Source: Yersinia proxima (GTDB lineage: Bacteria; Pseudomonadota; Gammaproteobacteria; Enterobacterales; Enterobacteriaceae). Taken from it: a DNA stretch of 64,000 nt. The position numbers and the translations under genes were made by a program. A model generated the notes under the pieces. That model saw only the letters and a list, made by a program, of their open reading frames with translations. It did not search any database and had not been told where the DNA came from. The DNA lies in contig NZ_CABHYG010000011.1 in NCBI RefSeq assembly GCF_902170785.1, positions 397,566 to 461,565 on the forward strand, written 5' to 3'. Of the stretch, positions 60,276 to 64,000 are shown one piece after another; position 1 is the stretch's first letter, and every line of letters starts with the position of its first letter.

Positions 60276-61647
60276 GTATAAATTAACTTTATCTCCGATT
60301 GCCCAGTATTCGGTCTTGGAATTTCCATAATGCATCCACGCCATTGCAATTTTTCAAAAAACTCATCAGATGAAACCCATCTGAATATCATTCTGCAGCT
60401 GTGAGAGCCCTATAAACTGTGTGTTTGCAGACTTTATAATATTCTGAATGAATCCCTGCCAACGAGATGATGCCATTTTATTGGCGAATAGCAAATATGA
60501 CCACGAGCGGTAAGGCTATTAGCTTCTAATACATTAAGAATTCCTTCTCGCATCTGTTTTTCCATATTTGACTAAAGAGGGTAAGATAAGCTAAATAATG
60601 GGAAGGAATTGATGAAGATGCTCTCAGGCTATGACCCTGCATTATGTTACAGTTCTGTACCGAACTTGATGAGATATTGTCTATTGTTGTTGACCGGCTC
60701 ACAGCTAATTCTGTTCAATGGCAGACTTGTAATGACAGAATGTTATTTATGCATGTAGATTTGACGTGTTGTTACAAGTATCTACTGGAAACTACTACTA
60801 TTGCACCGAAAAGTCGCTATGGTGCTATAATGTCATTATGTCGTGGTTTACTGAATTCTATCGCCTGAACAGAGGTGATATGTTTACCTCAGGACAACAT
60901 CGGTCATCCAATGAAAATGGAAAATTAAATATAAAAAAGGCTACCGTGCTCTTTATGTCAGACTTCCTGAATAGCTCTTGTTAATTGGGAATATCAGGGT
61001 GAATGATTTCGTGGGGGGATTATGTCATGTGTTCGGTGTTAATCGCAGCAACTACAAATAGTGGCGAGGGGGCTATGTCCTATAATGCGGTGATGAGCTT
61101 TAGTTGGTCACTATAATCAGTTACATAATGATGGACTAATAGTTTTAGGAATATTGCCATACGTGGTTAAAATAGGGTGCGGATTTTATCATTTGGAATG
61201 AAAATGAATAGCTATTTTACCTGGCCTCAAAATGAATTCGTGGAGGTAACACAGGTACACTAAGTGATGGTATCGCGTGGAAACTCCCAATGAGTATCGA
61301 CATATCTGAGATAATTAGCTGAATGCTCATGGCAGTGCTAATATGGTTTTTCCCATCCTCGGGTATAGCATTTAACTTAAAAATAAATGTGGAGTGGCCG
61401 ACGTTGACACTGTATTTAGCTAGTATCTCCCGAAAGTTGCGATGGCTGGTATCATGTTTGCAATATCAAGGACGGCCAAAAATACATAGAGATTTTAAAA
61501 ATTCCTGTTAAATGGCTTTTTTTAATATAAAGTAGATAGCTACGCTATTTGCAATAGAAAACTCTTATATACCGATTTTTAACAATGATTGTGGGCCAGA
61601 TATAAAAGTTTGGTGCCGCGATTTTTATATCAACTCCCTGCCGCTGT
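60276..61647. other. Gene-poor stretch with possible decayed fragments
   Basis: No intact gene is convincing over about 1.4 kb. On the minus strand at 60,300-60,560 a frame reads MREGILNVLEANSLTARGHI with a later HTVYRALTAA, like a broken helix-turn-helix protein. On the plus strand at 61,015-61,050 GLCHVFGVNRSNYK*WRGG resembles the start of an IS3-type orfB (CRVFGVNRSSYYYW). Both are weak. ORFs of 60-75 codons at 60,644, 60,766 and 61,323 have no family features. Confidence 0.4.
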
Positions 61648-62298
61648 CTATTCTATCTGTGTACTTGTATGAAGAAGTTGGCGATGGAGTTCGGGATGCA
61701 GATAAAGCCCAATGGAATTATTAACGTTATACTTCCTGTAAATACTCACTCTATGTGAACTGACTGTTTTATAATTAATTCTAAGGATGTTAGCTATTTC
61801 ACCATTGGATAGTCCTTTTAATAAATAGTATATCACTTGTCCTTCTCTTTTGGTTAGTTTATGAAGTTTTTTTGATTTTTTATTTAATTTTAATTCGCCG
61901 TCATTTATTCTCTGGTTTGATATGAAATCCTCTAATGTTTTTTCTAATAGAGCTTGTGCTGAACTTTTACATATGAAAACGACAGGGATTTTTTTTAATT
62001 CAGAAAAGTAATTTAAACTATTTCTATTTTTTAAAATCAAAAATAGTTTGAACCTTTTTTTTCCTTTATTTAAAACAAGAATCATATCAAGCATGTCACT
62101 TTTATCGATATTGTCAGCATCAAGAATTATGTGTGCATTATCAGTCTCAGATATTACTGTGTTAAACTCAAAGAGTGTATAGCAGATTTTTACTTGTGTG
62201 TCATGCCCTCCAAAATTTCTATCAAAGATATCCGTTATTAGTTTTTTAAAGTAAAATCTAATTAAATCGTGCTTGCTGAATATTATAATGTTAGACAT
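61648..62298 (-). CDS. LuxR-type transcriptional regulator, related to the one at 27,652
   Basis: This 216-aa protein has a C-terminal LuxR helix-turn-helix (residues about 150-205: HKLTKREGQVIYYLLKGLSNGEIANILRINYKTVSSHRVSIYRKY). Its receiver-like N-terminus begins MSNIIIFSKHDLIRFYFKKLITDIF, close to MYNIIIFSGCGLIRFSLQKTVTDVM of the regulator at 27,652. In the acceptor strand it has AHIILDADN, so an Asp is present. It lies directly downstream of a dead pilin gene, repeating the pilin-regulator pairing seen at the fimbrial operon. It may therefore be the surviving half of a lost fimbrial locus. AT-rich. Confidence 0.8.
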   Translation of the reverse strand: MSNIIIFSKHDLIRFYFKKLITDIFDRNFGGHDTQVKICYTLFEFNTVISETDNAHIILDADNIDKSDMLDMILVLNKGKKRFKLFLILKNRNSLNYFSELKKIPVVFICKSSAQALLEKTLEDFISNQRINDGELKLNKKSKKLHKLTKREGQVIYYLLKGLSNGEIANILRINYKTVSSHRVSIYRKYNVNNSIGLYLHPELHRQLLHTSTQIE

Positions 62299-62532
62299 GT
62301 GTTACCTCATGTTATTATGCCATTGTTTCCATTGAAAATATGTTGAGTAATTCATTCCCAGCTAAAGCATGAAGGGAATACCCTAAAACTTGAACAGTTA
62401 AAGAATGGGTTGTGAGTCAATTGGTATTATGGCTAAAAAATATCTTTTCTGCATTAGACTCAGTCTTAACCTTTCTATATTAACCTGAACTATAAGATAG
62501 TGTTTGTTGCAAAGGAGATATTTTACCCCTTA

Positions 62533-62990
62533 TTAATTGAATATCACTAACATCTCCTCCGCCGCTGTAGCATTTCCTGTGGGCGGATTCGTACCACCAG
62601 AAAATAATCGTCGGGTTATTTAATTGTTAATCTCTTCTGAGGGCTCTGTTGCTATAATGCTCTTGATTTTGATCGGAGTATTATTAAAGGTGACATGCTC
62701 CACATCGATTCAGTTTGCTATATCACTACCTTTTAGTGGTGTTTCGTAGTTATTCACGCCCACAGTAAAAGGTTTCAGAGTGGTGGCTATCGTAGTTGTT
62801 AGAGAAGTAAACTGGCTTTTGTATAGTTACCCAGATTGACGTTATTGGTGGATAAGCTAACATCGCAGGTTGATGCAACAAGGTTAGCCGTGATGGTCAT
62901 CTGGGCATTAGAAACAGCCAGTAATAACAGCGTTACCTGGAACAGAATAAATATATTCTTATGTATGAAGTGTTCTTGTTTATTAAGAAT
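62533..62990 (-). pseudogene. Fimbrial subunit (pilin) pseudogene
   Basis: Reading the minus strand from about 62,990 gives a signal-like segment (HKNIFILFQVTLLLLAVSNAQ) and the mature N-terminus MTITANLVASTCDVSLSTNNVNLGNYTKASL. A one-base shift near 62,805 follows, then TTTIATTLKPFTVGVNNYETPLKGSDIAN, a stop, IDVEHVTFNNTPIKIKSIIATEPSEEINN, another stop, and the end SGGTNPPTGNATAAEEMLVIFN. The pattern with one Cys in the first strand and a terminal beta-zipper is a pilin. One frameshift, two in-frame stops and no good start make it nonfunctional. Confidence 0.85.
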
Positions 62991-63373
62991 CTTATTTCAC
63001 GGCTATTCATGACGAGTATGACAAGAAATATAAAGATATGGCTTGATTTATTACAGAATAGGTTTGTTTACTGGATTATTGCTAATGTGAATTGGATAAA
63101 GGATCTACCATTTTGGTAGGACATTCTATTAACTGCTATTGGGTGTTGTACTGTCCAAATGTCTGTGTGGAATGAAACAATCCAGCGCATTAAAACTTAA
63201 GGAAAAATTAAGAATTAAGATCAAACTCATAAGTGCCGTTCTTCCCGTATAACGTTCTGGTAGTTTATACAAAATAGAATGTTAATTTTATGTCGCATTC
63301 TATTTGCGGTTTTGATCAGATTTAATTTTGAAAGGAAACTTTATTTCTTCATATTGTGCTGATTATATTTAAT

Positions 63374-63418
<45 letters not shown>

Positions 63419-63948
63419 TTTCTAAAACTCATAAATTTAACTTTATGAAAATAATACACAAAGACCATTTGAGTTTATATATCACAGAAGTGATAACTGA
63501 GATGGTGTCGAGATAGAGTAATAATGGTCATGACTTAATCAATTAAATAGGTAGTCAGTGGAATGACCGTCCAAGAAAGCGTTGGCTGGTGTTACGACTG
63601 AAATCTTACTTTCTTCTGACGGTCTCTAAACCAGTAGGCTTCTGTTCGAGGGTTTCTAGCTTGATTAACTCTGTTTTTACTATGATTTTTTTCATTGTTA
63701 AGTATTTGACTTCAAAGGTGATAATATTAATTTATTATTTCTGTAAAAATATGATGCTATCAAAGCCTTCCTCTGTCTCTGACGGAATGTCATCATTCAG
63801 ATGAAGTAGCTACATGGCTCTCTTCACCTTATTTGCGAACAATATCTTCCATGCAACATCGATCAGTACAAAGTGAGTTACATTTCATTTATCTGCAGTT
63901 TGATCCCAGCATACAACTTTGTCTCCATACAACATTGTCTCCATAATA

Positions 63949-64000
63949 CCCTTAGCCCTTAGCCCTTAGCCCTTAGCCCTTAGCCCTTAGCCCTTAGCCC
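63949..64000. repeat. Heptanucleotide tandem repeat (CCCTTAG), running off the window
   Basis: At least seven perfect copies of CCCTTAG run from 63,949 to the window end, so the true length is unknown. No gene is seen around it. It looks like a strain-variable VNTR. Confidence 0.98.

Noticed and set aside
63589..63804. 71-aa plus-strand frame near the window end
   Set aside because: No ribosome site, no family feature, and AT-rich surroundings.

Overview
The window looks like an accessory-rich stretch of a Yersinia-type chromosome (Enterobacterales, Yersiniaceae). The clues are an SPI-1/Ysa-class type III secretion island with an acyl-carrier-protein gene at its end, a Yersinia/Escherichia-type inverse autotransporter, an ytcA-mdtNOP-like efflux operon, and a holin-dependent chitinase cassette of the kind described in Serratia and Yersinia. 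I cannot name the species from sequence alone.

Region 1 (1-23.4 kb) is an almost complete type III secretion system. The needle-complex genes sctD-F-I-J (PrgH-I-J-K type) read leftwards and run off the window edge. Diverging from them is a long rightward block: invF-type regulator, sctC, sctW, sctV, invB, sctN, O, P, Q, R, S, T, U. It is followed by the translocator operon (sicA-type chaperone, SipB, SipC and SipD types), a large repeat-bearing secreted protein in the SipA position, and an acyl carrier protein. sctQ has an internal start with its own ribosome binding site.

Region 2 (23.4-27.6 kb) is the ornithine decarboxylase/putrescine antiporter pair speF-potE. It is preceded by a clear SpeFL-type ornithine-sensing leader ORF that runs seven codons beyond the Escherichia coli stop position.

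Region 3 (27.6-37.7 kb), all on the minus strand, is a five-gene chaperone-usher fimbrial operon flanked by two LuxR-type regulators. One of these has a receiver without the phospho-acceptor Asp. Next to it lies an RstA/RstB-like two-component pair whose kinase gene is frameshifted.

Region 4 (37.9-45.9 kb, plus strand) holds an unrecognised signal-less 472-aa protein, a metal-dependent amidohydrolase, and a YtcA-MdtN-MdtO-MdtP-like tripartite efflux set.

Region 5 (46-64 kb) is AT-rich and mostly minus strand, with few genes and many relics. It carries a TdcA-like LysR regulator, a 1427-aa invasin-like adhesin with six near-identical 300-bp repeats and a C-type-lectin-like tip, a second LysR regulator, decayed IS3- and IS6-family transposases, a third LuxR-type regulator beside a dead pilin gene, and two short tandem-repeat loci. 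Its centrepiece is a lysis-type secretion cassette at 55.7-59.9 kb. In transcription order it encodes a signal-less GH18 chitinase, a lambda-type holin, an M15 endopeptidase, nested inner and outer spanins, and a signal-less protein with a beta/gamma-crystallin-like N-terminus. This matches a type 10 secretion system. A degraded copy of the 3' end of the LysR gene lies just upstream of the chitinase, so the cassette sits between an intact and a dead regulator copy.
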